From Pictodentalium vernedei (taxonomy: Eukaryota > Mollusca > Scaphopoda > Dentaliida > Dentaliidae): DNA of 64,000 bases. The notes below the pieces were generated by a model. It had not been told where the DNA came from. It did no database searches and was given only the letters and a program-made list of their open reading frames with translations. The stretch covers positions 457,264,681 through 457,328,680 of the forward strand of contig CM062296.1 of the NCBI GenBank assembly GCA_031216915.1, read 5' to 3'. Shown here one piece after another: positions 11,909 to 23,090 of this stretch. Positions within the stretch are counted from its first letter, which is position 1. Every line of letters starts with the position of its first letter. The position numbers were made by a program, and so were the translations under genes.

Positions 11909-13290
11909 TACTATTCCAAAAAGTAGGGGATACTAGATAAAAGTGAGATATATGAAGAAATATATATATAACACATGCAGTCCAAGATCTCAATACCTTG
12001 TAAATCCTCCTCGGTTCGCGAGACAAGAGCGGATCCGACGTGGCATACTCCTCACCAAACGTCCAATAGCAGCTTGACTGATGTTATTCCATTCTTTCTG
12101 CAGTGCAGCGGCGAGTTCCTGGACATTGGTAGGGGGCTTTTGGAGTTGTCACCTGCCAAGCATATCCCAGACGTGCTCGACTGGTGAAAGGTCTGGACTT
12201 AGTGCTGACCAAGGCAGTGTAGTGATGTTCTGCTCCTGGAGGAACTCTGTAGCGGCACGGGCCTTGTATGCTCTTCCATTGTGATCATAGAAAATGAATC
12301 GACGTCCGTGACGTCGCGCAAATGGCACCACATGAGCTGCTGACATGTTGTCACGGTAGTACTGTCCTATGTCACGCCCTTCGATGGCATGTAATGCTGT
12401 TCTGCTTGTCATGGTTATGCCTCCCCATCCACCACCAAAACGATCGTGCTGCCTAACGGTTACGACATGGTATCGTTCGTTCCGCCGCCGCCACACTCTG
12501 TTTCGCCTGTCGTGGAAGTCGAGAGAGAACCTCGATTCATCAGAAAAGATGACGTTGCTCCATCGACGATTGTCCCAGCGTTGTCGTGCTCCACACCTAT
12601 TACGCCTTGCTGCGATGTGACGTTCAGTTAAACGTGGATTATTCGAGGTCGTCGAACGTACAAATTCCAGCTGTGTAGGCGATTTCGGATAGTCTGACCA
12701 CTGACTTGCACATTTGTCGCTCGGTGCAGCTGCAGTCCAATTTTTTCTGAGGCACTTTGATGGCGGTTACGTAATGCTGTGGTTCGGATGAAACAATCCT
12801 GGTTAGCAGTTGTCCCCCTTGGACGACCTGACCGACGTCTGCTATCAACAATGCCTGTCTGTCGCTTGTGTGACCACAACCTGCTAATCACCATTTGAGT
12901 AACGTTGAGTATTTGAGCCCCTGCAGTCGGTCTGTTGCAAGCTTCCAACATGCCAGCGGCACGAAAACGTTCGTCACGTGTCAGTCTTCGCATACCTCAA
13001 AAGTTACGTTTCGACCAGAAACTATTGATGAACGAGTTTATGCCAAGAAAAGAACTATAATACCTCCGAAAAGCCCGTCCAGTACAAATGAAAATTTCAA
13101 AACGTACCCCATAGACATTAACGCGGCGCTCGTGCGAAAAACCAACACGAAGTTTTCGTGGGCTGGTGACATTCATGATCCACACTAAACTAGGTAACAT
13201 ATTGATGTGCCCAATCACGCGTATCCAATATCATTTTCCGAAAATATCAACATCAGTTTGGATAACCCCTACTTTTTTTAATAGTATATA
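11909..13290 (-). mobile_element. Tc1/mariner-like element, near full length, inserted in a LINE
   Basis: Terminal inverted repeats: TATACTATTCCAAAAAGTAGGG on the left (11909 on) matches the reverse complement of the right end near 13266-13290 (TACTATTAAAAAAAGTAGGGG) with one indel. The element is about 1.38 kb and encodes one transposase on the minus strand. It sits in LINE endonuclease sequence. Removing it with one TA copy joins the flanks in frame, so TA is the target duplication expected of this superfamily. Confidence 0.8.
12030..12993 (-). pseudogene. Tc1-like transposase (DDE)
   Basis: Starts at MRRLTRDERFRAAGMLE (12993). A first helix-turn-helix has ILNVTQMVISRLWSHKRQTG, a GRPR-type hinge (RRSGRPRGT) follows, then a second helix-turn-helix (QTIRNRLHSWNL). 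After a frameshift near 12645 come the catalytic blocks: FSDESRFSL (first Asp), FIFYDHNGRAYKA (second Asp) and SPDLSPVEHVWDML (Glu), then a tail ending near 12030. A stop follows WDMLGR at about 12149. All three catalytic residues survive; only one frameshift and one stop are seen. Length is about 320 codons, normal for Tc1 transposases. Confidence 0.8.
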
Positions 13291-13429
13291 AATGAAGGGT
13301 TAGTACAAGGCGAATCTTCAATTATGCGTTCAAGTCTCATCCAGTAGCCCCCTGTTGAAAACTGAGGCATTCGTTTGAATTTGACTTGTTTAGAAAAATA
13401 AACTGCCACTCCCCCACCATGTTGGTTCC

Positions 13430-14870
13430 TGTCTTTCCTTGGTTCCTTCCGTCACAATACTTGGCCATCTATATTTTTCAGGTTCTTGGCGCATTAGGTT
13501 TGTCCATATGGGTGTTTTTTTAAAGTGGGTTATGCTCATATCTCAAGCATGTTGTAATCTATGGATGGAGGTCCAAAATAAAGATCAAGGTCACCCAGAG
13601 GTCGTTGGTCTGCATTTTTTAGAATTGCTGGAAATCACTTTTATGACCTGCTAATGCATTCCCGAAGTCATACGTGTATTTTTACACCCAAACAGTGGGC
13701 GGGACCAACAATTTTGAATGTAGGTCACGTTCATACCTCAAGTATGGTATGACCTATGCCACCAAATGAGTTTACACTCAATGGAGGTTAAAAATGGATC
13801 ATCAAGGGGGTCATTAAGTGCATTTTTCAGAATTGCTGGAAATCACATTTTATGGTCCTTAATGTATTCCCGAAGTTCATAATGTAGTTTTACACTCAAA
13901 GTGGACGGGGGCTCATATCTCAAGCAAGGTATAACCTATGGGCCTGGGATAAACACGAAATGATTTTAAACGTGATGGAGGTTCAAAATGGGGATCAAAG
14001 TCGGAGAGGTTTCCTAGGCGTCATTGAGTGCATTTTTCAAAATTGCTGGAAAATGCATTTTATGACCCCGTAATAGATTCCCGAAGTTCATAACGTATAT
14101 TTACACTAAAAATTGGGCGGTTCTAAACATTTTGAAAGTGGGTTACGCTAATATCTCAAGCATGGTATGAGCTGAGACCAATACCAAAAGAGTTGAAACT
14201 CAGTGGAGGTTCAAAATATAGATCAAGATCACAAAGATCACCCATAGGTCATTGAGTGCATTTTGCAGAATTGCTGGAAATCGTATTTTATGCCCTAATG
14301 CATTACCGAAGTTCATACATGTATTTTTACATCCTCAAAAAGTGGGTGGGTCTAAACATTTTGAAAGGGGATCGCACTCATTTCTCAAGCATGGTATGAA
14401 GTATAGATCTGGAACCAACACCAAATGAGTCGAAAGTCGATGGATGTTCCAAGTATGGGTCACAGAGTGTGGTCACCCTGGATCTTCGAGTGCATTCTTC
14501 GGGAAATCGCATTTTATAAATTTCTAATGCACTTCCAAAGTTCATACATATAGTTCTACACTAAAAAAGTAAGTGGGTGAAGTCGGGAATTTTCAAAGTG
14601 GATCACATTCCTATCTCAAGCATGGTATGACATGTGGGCCCGTGACCAACACCAAATGAGCCAAAAAGCATAGGAGGTTCAAAATATGGATTAAGGTCAC
14701 TGGGTCATCCAGGTCACTGGGTTCATTTTTCATAATTGCAGGAAGTAGCATTAAAAACCCAAATGCATTCCTGAAGTTCATACAGACATTTCATCTCTCT
14801 GAAAAGTGGGCAGAGTCCAAAATTTTGAAAGTAATTTTTTGCCCCGGTCTACATTTCAGAGCATGTTAAA
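13430..14870 (+). repeat. R3 tandem repeat, about 205-230-bp unit
   Basis: Six or seven degenerate units share GAATTGCTGGAAATCACATT, TTCCCGAAGTTCATA, TTTACACTCAAA-like and TATCTCAAGCATGGTATGA. The TTGCTGGAAAT anchor recurs near 13625, 13838, 14043, 14270 and more diverged further on. Noncoding. Confidence 0.75.
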
Positions 14871-15079
14871 ATCTAAGGCTAAAAAGGAGAGCCATAAATT
14901 TTGAAAGATGGTTCTGTTGCAAGCATAGTATGACATTATCAACTTGGAACCTTTGAAAATTAAGTTGAAACTCATTGGAGGCCAGTTCAAAATATGTGTC
15001 AAAGTCTTTCTAGTCACCGTGTGGTTATTGATTGCATTTTGCAGGGCTATTGGTAATCACAATTTAAACCCTTTTTAAT

Positions 15080-16060
15080 TTTTATTTTATTTGTGATGTA
15101 CACAATTTACTTGAATGCAACATTAGTGAGATAATTACGACATAAATCCCATAAATGCACCATAATGTCAAAGTTAGCCAGAGTGTCAGTGACACCTTCA
15201 TTCATTTTTATCAAGCTCTTTCTCCAGAATGTCAGTAGTATATCATGGTCATTTCGACCCTTTTTTCTGGACCATTTATTTCTTATATTTATCTGTTGGG
15301 ATTTAACGACACTCTTGGCAGCCAGAATCAACTCGTGTCGGACAGTTTTACGGGTGGGGGAGCCGGAGAGAACTACCTAGCAACAGCGAGCAGCTGTCAG
15401 ACTCCCCAACGCACTAACTCCACACAAGCAGGGTTAGCATTGGTGAAAACAAGTTCCCCATCGATGTACTGTACACATTAGTACACAGCGCCACCGTGAC
15501 CCCACGTAGGCAATCTGGATTAAGTGCCTTGCTCAAGGGGGGTCGAACCGGGAAACTTTCGATTTGAAGTCCAATGCAGTAACCATCGAGCAATCTCGCA
15601 CTCTTCCGGGTCATGCTTCTAGATATATCATGATGTCATACTGCAATGCATGATGGGTGTCTACTCACTGCAAAGTGCTTTTCAGAATAGACCTCGTGAG
15701 CTGCCATGTTGTGACATCATTGTCATGGAGAGTGTGAGTGCATGTGCAACATGTATTGTTAGGGTGATATGTGTTTCTATCGCCCATTTTGTTTGATGGA
15801 GTCGGTTATGTTGAATTTCTTTGCAGGCACATGGTTTCCATGAAGTCGAATGACATGCCATGTAGTAGGTGTATGTTCTATGGAGTATGGACATATTTGA
15901 TGGATGGAAATATATATATCTATTATCGAGAATGACCCGACAGCGGCGATAATTACCAAAACTGACCACCAAAACCTTCTAGAAATCTCCATCTTAAATG
16001 GAATTTGGAAGGTATGGGTAGCACATAGTACCACAGAGCTAACTGTGTGGTATAGGGGGT
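15080..16060 (+). repeat. S2 dispersed repeat, copy 1, split by a SINE
   Basis: Shares GTCATTGACACTTTC-like sequence, CAAGCTCTTTCTCCAG, the TTGTGACATCATTGTCATGG region and ACATGTATTGTTAGGG with 18210-18790 (+) and, inverted, with 19440-19980. A part also matches 21500-21620 inverted. It is interrupted by the SINE at 15285-15612. Noncoding. Confidence 0.6.
15285..15612 (-). mobile_element. tRNA-derived SINE
   Basis: On the minus strand the head carries a box A-like TTGCTCGATGGTTACTGC and a box B GGTTCGACCCC (15539-15549), the two internal RNA polymerase III promoter boxes. Then comes TTGAGCAAGGCACTTAATCC, a motif shared by V-SINE-type families. The far end reads GTCGTTAAATCCCAACAG and an A-rich tail, as in molluscan tRNA-SINEs. 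Copy 2 of the host repeat (18.4 kb) lacks it, so it is an insertion. No protein is encoded. Confidence 0.7.
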
Positions 16061-16084
16061 ATGTTCGCCTATGCCCACAAATCA

Positions 16085-16612
16085 GTTGGCATTAACATAC
16101 AAAGAAAGTACATCCCTTTTTAGTGGCAATTGAAGTTCGAGAACCCTGCTCAAGCACTTCCATGGCCTTGAAAATGAATTTTCAAATTCAAGAACTCCAA
16201 GGTTCACAATGAAACCATGAGAGTATTGCGTTAAGTTAAAATTGCGACTCCCACCGGGAACCCAGTGACTTCCGATTTGAACAAACTTGTATCTGACTCC
16301 CATGAAGATACCGTATACCAAATATCAAACGATTCTTACTGATGGATCTTGAGAAGATTTTTTAAAAATATTCCTCATATTGAACTGAATTAAAATTCAG
16401 GCCTCCATTGGGAGCCAAAATATGAACCCAGAGACTTGATTTGAACAAACTTGAATTTCTCCCTCCCACCCTCAGGTGTGAATACAAAATCCCCATTTTG
16501 CACCAAGTTAAAAATTTGTGTTTCCACAAGGAGCTCAAATATGAACCCAGGAACTAATTTGAACAAACCTGAATCTGACCTCATTAAGATTTCTGTATAC
16601 CAAATATAGTCA
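16085..16612 (-). repeat. R1 repeat, minus-strand units
   Basis: Inverted R1 units: GATTTGAACAAACTTGAAT near 16434, with GGGAGCCAAAATATGAACCC and ATTCAGGCCTCCATTGGG. Three degenerate copies. Confidence 0.7.
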
Positions 16613-16619
16613 GTCTCAG

Positions 16620-17030
16620 ATCTAGGCTCCTCAGGAAAATAGGCTTCATTTTCTCTTAGATATGTATTCTCGGATAATTTTCGATTGGGAATCTCATGTT
16701 GCCGATCGATTTTTGGAAAAAGGGCCCCAAATTCACTTTTTAGGGCCCTGAACCTTAATTTGGGGGTTCTGATCCGCTGATGCTTAGGAGACCTACATGG
16801 AAAGCAGTTGTTCCCCTATCTAATTATTGGGTATTATTAACATAGTACCGTTTAAAAATATTTGGTACCCTCAGAAATAAGGTTTTATTAATTTAGTGGG
16901 GCCCCAGAAAAACGAAATGGTGCCAGCCCTATAAAATCAGGAACTTTTGAAACTGCTCATTTTTAGCTTAACTTGACAAAGTCAAGATAAGCTTTTGCCA
17001 TCACGTGTGCGGAAGTCTGAGTCTGTCAGT
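16620..17030 (+). repeat. Dispersed repeat, paralogue of 4.43-4.99 kb
   Basis: Collinear with the earlier copy: ATAATTTTCGATTGGGAATC, CACTTTTTAGGGCCCTGAACC-like, TTATTAACATAGTACCG and AGGAACTTTTGAAACTGC. It leads into the R4 array. Confidence 0.6.
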
Positions 17031-18010
17031 CTGTGAGTCTGTTCACATTTTCTTTAGCACAGCTTACACCCTGTAGTTCTTGCCTGATCATCACGAAATT
17101 TCATATGCAGGTTCGAGGTCATGTCTGTATGAGGACGTCCCCTTTTGGTCGCGATTGATCAACCGTAATGGCTACGTGATCCCGAAACTTGAAAACCTTT
17201 AGCACAGTCTACAGATCGTATTTATGAGGGGATTCCATTGTAGCTTGGAAGGATGACTTCGTATAATATCTAAAAGAGAACGTCCCCTTTTGGTGGCGAT
17301 CGGTCATTCGTGACAGCTGCACAAGCCCGATATCCGAAAACCTTTACCGCAGTCTACAGGTCGTATTTATGAAGGAATTTCATTGTAACTTGGCAGGATG
17401 ACTTTGTTTAATAACTAGATGAGAACATCATATTTTGCTCGGGTTCAGTCAACCGTGGCGACCAAAGGGGCGCGTTACCTAGATTCCTTCAGCACAGCCT
17501 ACAGCTTGCATTTATGAAGGGATTTCATTGTAAATTAGTAGAATGACTCGGTATAATGTCTAGATGAGAACGTCCTATTTTGGCCGTGATCGGCCAACCG
17601 TGACGGCTGCACAAGCACATGACTAGATTTGTTTAGCACAGTCTACAGTTCATATCTATGAAGTGATTTCATTGTAACTTGGAAGGGTAACTCGGTATGA
17701 TGTCTAGATGAGACTGACCTTTTTTGTCACGATCGGCCAGCTGTTACCGTCGCCTGGTCACGTGACCTAGATTCCTTTAGCACTGTCTATAGGTTGTTTT
17801 TATGAAGGGATTTCATTGTAACTTGGCGAGGATAACTTGGTATGATATCTAGATGAGACTGTCCTATTTTGGTCATGAATGGTCAAACCTGACCGCCGGG
17901 CCATCAAGTGACCTAGATTCCTTTAGCAAAGACTGCGAGTTTTATTTATGAAGGGATTTCATTGTATCTTTGTAGCATGACTCGTTTTGGAATAATTTTA
18001 CTGTATCTTG
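17030..18010 (+). repeat. R4 tandem repeat, about 145-bp unit
   Basis: The anchor GGGATTTCATTGTAACTTGG recurs near 17225, 17385, 17520, 17663, 17808 and 17955. Units also share AGCACAGTCTACAG, TCTAGATGAGAACGTCC and GGTCACGATCGGCCA-like sequence. A CTGTCAGTCTGTGAGTCTG head lies at 17023. Noncoding. Confidence 0.75.
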
Positions 18011-18209
18011 GTAACTTTGACTGTCCTACATTAACTGTGAGGGACACATTAACTCAGGCCTCAATTCTTTAGTACAGTCTACACCTCAAATTATTCTTAT
18101 TGAAATCATGGCATGTAGGGAACAGAAATTAACATATTCCCAATTATCACAATTCTTGTCTTATTTCATAATCCTTTCATAAACATTGAACATTATCGTT
18201 TTCATCAAA

Positions 18210-18790
18210 CACTGCACACAGTGAAGTTAAGCTACAGTGTCATTGACACTTTCTTTCATTTTCCTCATGCTCTTTCTCCAGTTTCTAATCAAATAACTAT
18301 CGCCACTGAGATTTAATAAATTGTGAGAAATGAATATTTCGATAAAATATTCTTAAGAGGGGCACTCAGCAATCAAATTGGCTGTTGAAGGTCAGTAGTA
18401 TTGCATGTTCATTTTGCCCCTTTTTGTTCTGAACTAGGCTTCTGAAGATAGGATGTGACATCATACCGCAATACTTGGGTGGCCGCAACTTATGTTTAAG
18501 TGGTTCTCATAGTAGCCCAAGTGAGTGACCTTGTGATGTCATTGTCATGGTGATGGGTGGGGTGAATGCACATGTACAGCACGTGTTGTTAGGGAAATAC
18601 ATGTTTTTGACATCAATTTTGTTTGAGAAAGGTTGCCTCGATTGACTTCTATGGAGCGCATCGTTTCCAGATAGTTGAATTACTATTAATGTAGTTGGAT
18701 GTGTTTTAGGGAGATGTTCGATTGTATGGGGAGTATATCTAATTACCGAAAACGAAGCTATAAGATGATATAGAAGCCAATACCTCCATG
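18210..18790 (+). repeat. S2 dispersed repeat, copy 2
   Basis: Uninterrupted copy of the repeat at 15.08-16.06 kb (TTGTGATGTCATTGTCATGG, GTGTTGTTAGGGAAATACAT). It shows what copy 1 looked like before the SINE entered. Confidence 0.6.
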
Positions 18791-18849
18791 CATGTATTTA
18801 TTGCCATTTAAGATCACTGTCAGCATCTATATCATGACCACAAGATAGA

Positions 18850-19010
18850 TATGAAGTAAAGCTTATCTACTCGTTTGTACCTTTACTCTCCATTTTAAAG
18901 GACTACCAGCACAGGATTTGGTCCTATTTACCAGTAAAGGACAACTTGATTACCGCAGTGAACAAACACCAATCCACTTCTCGGGTTTCCCACTGAGGAA
19001 TACCTTTGTG
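18850..19010 (-). repeat. S1 dispersed repeat, copy 3 (inverted)
   Basis: Inverted S1: TCCTATTTACCAGTAAAGG and TACCGCAGTGAACAAACAC match the reverse complement of copies 1 and 2. Confidence 0.55.
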
Positions 19011-19439
19011 TGCTGAATATCTTGTGAGCACACTGTGCACTAGTACATAGGCGCAGACAGACACTTCCGGCCTATGCCCATGTGCTGTTTAGATAATAGA
19101 CAATGATAATGCAAATAGAGAAATTAATTGACTGGATGTTTATTTAATCTTGGTGAAGCGATCAAATTTGTTGGGGCTTGAGCAGAAGGGAACATGTAAC
19201 AGAGAATAAGGGCAGAGTCGACGGAATATTTTTGGGAGTAAGTGGGACGGTCATAACAGAAATTTTTCTCCAAGAAGTAAGCCTGTCTGAACAATCAAAC
19301 AGAACGGCTATAATCCTGGGAGCAAGAGAGAATAGGTAGTAGGGATTAGCATGGGAAGACGCAAGGATTCTGACCCAGGACAACAGACTTGAAACTAGAT
19401 AAATAGCCAGAATAGAGTGCGGAATATGTAGAAAAATAC

Positions 19440-19980
19440 GGATTTTGATCCTGTATAGTTACATTCGAGGCTTGCCAAGTACTCTCGCAAAGTCGATTAT
19501 ACAACTGTACCACATTTTCAGCTCTGTGGTACTGTGCGCTAGGCATACCAATCAAATACCATCCAAGATGGCAGGTTTCTTCAAGTTTGTTTTTTTTTTT
19601 TTTGTCTTTTGTTTTGTGTGAACACACCAGACTACATTACAGGTCACTCGACCACATGCGACTACTAAATCCAGCATGGTCGTCTCCATTAAACACATTG
19701 AGCGACAGAAACCTATATCACCCGTCCTAACAATACATCCTGCACTCACACTACCAATCACCATTACAATGACGTTACAACATGGTTGTTCACAAGGACA
19801 ACCATGTGAACCACTTCACGGTACGTTGACACCCATCATGCATTGCAGTATGATATCACATCATATATCTAGAAGCATAGTTCAAAAGAAAAGGGTCGAA
19901 ATGAACATGCTATACGTCTGGTCTTTAACCTCCAGCTCATTGCTGAGTGCTCCTTTAAGGCCATTTTTAAAAATAATTAT
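19440..19980 (-). repeat. S2 dispersed repeat, copy 3 (inverted)
   Basis: Inverted match to the 15 and 18 kb copies (CCTAACAATACATCCTGCACT, ATTGCAGTATGATATCAC). A T run at about 19590-19601 lies inside. Open frames are not conserved between the three copies. Confidence 0.55.
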
Positions 19981-20123
19981 TCATTTTTGAGAATTTTTTA
20001 AACCTCAGTGATGACAATTTTATAAAAAAAAAAAATATTACAGTTGAAACTAGAAGCCCTGTCACAATTAGTGCACAAAATGCTTGTTAGTTAATGCGCT
20101 CCTTACTGCAGAAGAATGAAGTA

Positions 20124-20879
20124 CACTGCAAAAAATATAGGTTTTCTTTAGAACCCAAACTGGTTCTAACCTTGTCCCTGAGATGGAACCAGTTCTGTTT
20201 AACCCTTTACCCAACGAATCGGCCGCATCCGCCCGCGTAATATGCAAATTCAGCAGTTGAAAAAATATTATTTTTAAAAAAAAATCAACAAAACCATATC
20301 ATGTGACCCCTCGTTGGAACGAGCTCGTCGAGCTCGTTCCAACGAGGGGTCACATGATATGGTTTTGTTGAATTTTTTTGAAAAATTTGAAAAAATGATA
20401 TTTAAAATAATAAATTTTGATCTCGTCTGCGTTGGGTAAAGGGTTAAACAGTATTTATTTCAAATCAAATAAATTTATAAAGATTAACATTAAATATAAC
20501 AGAATTAAATATAAATTGAGGAGGTTTCAGCCGTAAGTTTAGAGCTCATACGAGGTTGTCTCAAATCATTATTAAGCAAAGGAGATATGAACAGTTTGCA
20601 TATCGAACCAGTTTTGGTTCTCTTCAGAACCAAAACTGGTTCGATATGCCAACTGTTCATATCTCCTTTGTTTCAAAATGTTTGGCGACTGCGTTGAATA
20701 TGCTCCAAATTAAGTGCTGAATCTACTTCAGTTCATGTAATATTCTGTTAAAATTTAATGTTAATCTTTATAAATTTATTTGATTTGAAATAAATACTGT
20801 TTAAACAGAACTGGTTCCATCTCAGGGACAAGATTAGAACCAGTTTTGGTTCTAAAGAGAACCTATATTTTTTGCAGTG
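20124..20879. mobile_element. MITE A, TA target site, with central hairpin
   Basis: Long inverted ends: CACTGCAAAAAATATAGG at 20124, inverse at 20862-20879, continuing through the GGTTCTAA and GATGGAACCAGTTCTG segments for about 75 bp. It is flanked by TA on both sides (20122-20123, 20880-20881), as for Tc1/mariner or IS630-type MITEs. A near-perfect hairpin (20580-20667) lies towards its middle, with arms of about 40 bp around a 4-nt loop. MITE B is inserted inside its left terminal region. Confidence 0.75.
20203..20443. mobile_element. MITE B, TTAA target site (piggyBac-like), with central palindrome
   Basis: TTAA at 20199-20202 is followed by CCCTTTACCCAACG. The inverse CGTTGGGTAAAGGG is followed by TTAA at 20444-20447. 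TTAA duplication with CCC-starting ends is the piggyBac pattern. Its centre (20286-20370) is a perfect palindrome with 42-bp arms and a 1-nt spacer, including ATCATGTGACCCCTCGTTGG. Confidence 0.8.
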
Positions 20880-21736
20880 TAGTCTGAAGAATGAAGTAGT
20901 CTGAAATACACAAGAGGGTTTGCGCTGTGCAATGCAAAATATAATGCGCTATTAATGAGGATGGTTTTGAAATCACAAACTGAAGTGAACAAACAAAGAA
21001 AATATTGAGACTACAGTATGCGGAGGGTGAATTACTACTAAATCGCCGTGGGCTAGATCTTTCACTTAGTAATTATCTACAACTTCTGAGGACAAAGCAC
21101 AAGAAACACTTGCAAACTTTCATCACCCGGTGGTCCATGTGATGAAAGTTTGCAAGTGTTTCTTGTGCTGCTATGAACAATTATAAATACTTTTCGAGGG
21201 GAGAATATATGGCTCTCTGATTAAGTAGTAATCCATTCTCTTCATTCTGTTTCGATGCAGTCGAATTTTAATACCTATTTACATCATTACATGTACATGT
21301 ATCCCAGTAGAGGTTGGGAATGATGTTAATGGTCACTGTTTACTAGTATAGAATTGTACAGAGTTGGGCGCGCAGTTATTCTAATGAATTGAGTTACGCT
21401 AATGGCGCAGTTTGACACGGACAAAAGTGTACTTACTCAGTGCGCTATTACTTCAAAATAGTGCACAATACAGTCACGGGACTTCTAGTTTCAACTGCAT
21501 AAGCTGGAGAAAGACAATGACTCTGTAGCTTACTTTGACATTATGGTGCATTTATGGGATTTAGGCCGTAATTATCTCTCTAATGCTGCAGTCAAGTAAA
21601 CTGTGACATAATTATTGACGTTTTGTTGTATATCAGAAATAAAAAAAACTTGAAATGGCTTTAAATTGTGATTGCAATTTGTAATCAATAATCACAAAGT
21701 GGTTCAAAAGATTTTGCCACATATTTTGAACTGGGG

Positions 21737-21979
21737 CCAATACTGTAAAACTTTCACAATTGTATTTTCTAGAATTGTATTTTCTAGAATTGCATTTTCT
21801 AGTTATGACTTCAAATGGGTTAAACTGAACCATTAGCATTTTCAAAGATCTGGCAATTTGCCAGCTGGCAAATTGCCAGATCTTTTAAAATGCTAATGAT
21901 TCATTTTAGTCAGTTATATTAATAGGTAGAAAATATAATTCTAGAAAATACCATTATTGTAAAAGTTTTATAGTATTGG
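21737..21979. mobile_element. MITE D with central palindrome
   Basis: Inverted ends CCAATACTGTAAAACTTTCA (21737) and their inverse ending at 21979, with inner repeats of the GTATTTTCTAGAAT type on both sides. The exact centre (21846-21883) is a 38-bp loopless palindrome, AGATCTGGCAATTTGCCAG plus its inverse, itself within longer imperfect arms (CATTAGCATTTT / AAAATGCTAATG). Confidence 0.75.
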
Positions 21980-22254
21980 ATCCTGGCAGGTCTCGAAGGC
22001 TTTGTGGTTTATTATTTCAGTGCGTCACTTTAGATAAAATCTCTGTCTGATGACACAGGCGAGACAGAATTCATGCCTAGACTAGATTAGACTAGAAGAA
22101 TGGTTTTAGCGCGCCGAAGGCGCGCTTGGACGCTTGGACGTTTTGGGGCAAGCCCCTTTCGACCATCGTTAACTGTTTCATATTTTTCCTATTTGCGTTT
22201 CAATCTTGAGCCATGTTTGAGCGTTTTAAAGGAGGAAAAGGAGAGAAGAGTCTT

Positions 22255-23090
22255 TTATCGTCGTTTGTACTTTTTGAGCTTCTTCTTCTGGGGAGGTGGT
22301 TGAGAAGGTGTTAGGATAGTTGCGGTAGTAGTTGGTGTTGTTGCTGTTGATGTTGAGGACCCGTCATGTGACGTGGTTGGTTGTGGAAATGTCTGTGCAA
22401 ATGTCCGTGCCAGCTTTTCATGCATTTTGTCTGTTCTTGCTATAGTATCTCTTGCCATTTGTAGGGCTTCTTCCGCGGATATGACCTTTGTAGAATCTTC
22501 CTGTGTTTCGGGTAGGTTCAGCGTCCTGAACCTGGCTATCTGGAATTGAAGGGAGAGGCGAGTGGGGAATTGGAAGTGGTGAGAAGTCAGCTCCCATCTC
22601 TGTCTCCACAGGACCGTCCACACCTGGCGTCTCCAGCTGTGGGGCTGAAGGCAAGATGGGTGAGGCTGTGGGAGTTGGAGTAGAAATGGTGGCTGCTTCC
22701 TCCACTTTCACTTTCCCGCTCTTCTCTCTCTTCTTTTCCAAGAAAGCCTCCAAGCGCCGGGAATCCCTGCGCTTGGTGGACAGGCTCTTCTTCATTGATT
22801 TCCTCTTCACAGGGCCTCCTGACCTCCCCGGGAGAGGACAAGTGTGAGAGGAGGTCCTTTCCGCAAAGGTGCTACCTCTCCCCGAGGAGGGTGGTTATTT
22901 TGTATCTTCCTCGATCTTGAATTCAAGAGACAGATGAACGCTCTTGCCTATCTCCTGGATAGTCCAGGTGATAGGACAAGAGACGCCCAGTGCTGCAATT
23001 ATATTCTTAAGCGTAGCTGGTAGTTCAATTGGTTGTTCGCACTCTGAGTTCAGTGGTGTGAATGTACCTGATGTCATCAAAATCAAAACC
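22255..23090 (-). pseudogene. Gag/ORF1-like pseudogene of unassigned retroelement
   Basis: Minus strand. The first 63 codons (23086-22897, with CPITWTIQEIGKSVHLSLEF) end in a stop. The same frame continues through a basic segment near 22800 (RKSMKKSLSTKRRDSRRLEA, then FLEKKREK), a Ser/Thr/Pro-rich linker, then a frameshift near 22560 into a helical segment (ISAEEALQMARDTIARTDKM) and a basic tail KKKLKKYKRR. The layout (small fold, basic patch, disordered linker, coil, basic tail) resembles Gag-like first ORFs seen beside retroelements in marine invertebrates. No nucleic-acid knuckle and no pol follow, so the family is open. Confidence 0.4.

Larger units (their letters stand above)
8260..13385 (-). 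mobile_element. Non-LTR retrotransposon (LINE, Jockey/CR1-like), copy 1, with nested Tc1 elements
   Basis: Read on the minus strand this is a LINE: an APE-type endonuclease (13385-13291 and 11908-11560), a reverse transcriptase N-terminal half (11120-10490), a thumb and C-terminal zinc knuckle (9805-8950), and a 3' UTR ending near 8260 with AAATAAAATATGTTTAAACT. The same tail ends the copies at 33.22 kb (+) and 24.39 kb (-). A full-length Tc1-like element splits the endonuclease. A Tc1 N-terminal fragment lies where the YADD-containing part of the reverse transcriptase is missing. The element is dead. Confidence 0.8.
20041..21497. mobile_element. MITE C: outer foldback element holding two nested MITEs
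   Basis: Ends CAGTTGAAACTAGAAGCCCT (20041) and its inverse CTTCTAGTTTCAACTG (to 21497); the inverted similarity runs further inward through GTGCACAAAATGC / ATAGTGCACAATAC. MITE A and, within it, MITE B are inserted in its left part. Its middle has a perfect hairpin (21097-21168) with 30-bp arms, GCACAAGAAACACTTGCAAA on the left. No transposase is present, so it is nonautonomous; superfamily unknown. Confidence 0.7.

Noticed and set aside
12369-13188. Plus-strand ORFs over the Tc1-like element
   Set aside because: Shadows of the minus-strand transposase, which has all DDE motifs.
15541-15612. A tRNA gene on the minus strand
   Set aside because: Box A and box B are present but no proper acceptor or anticodon stem can be folded, and it continues into a SINE core.
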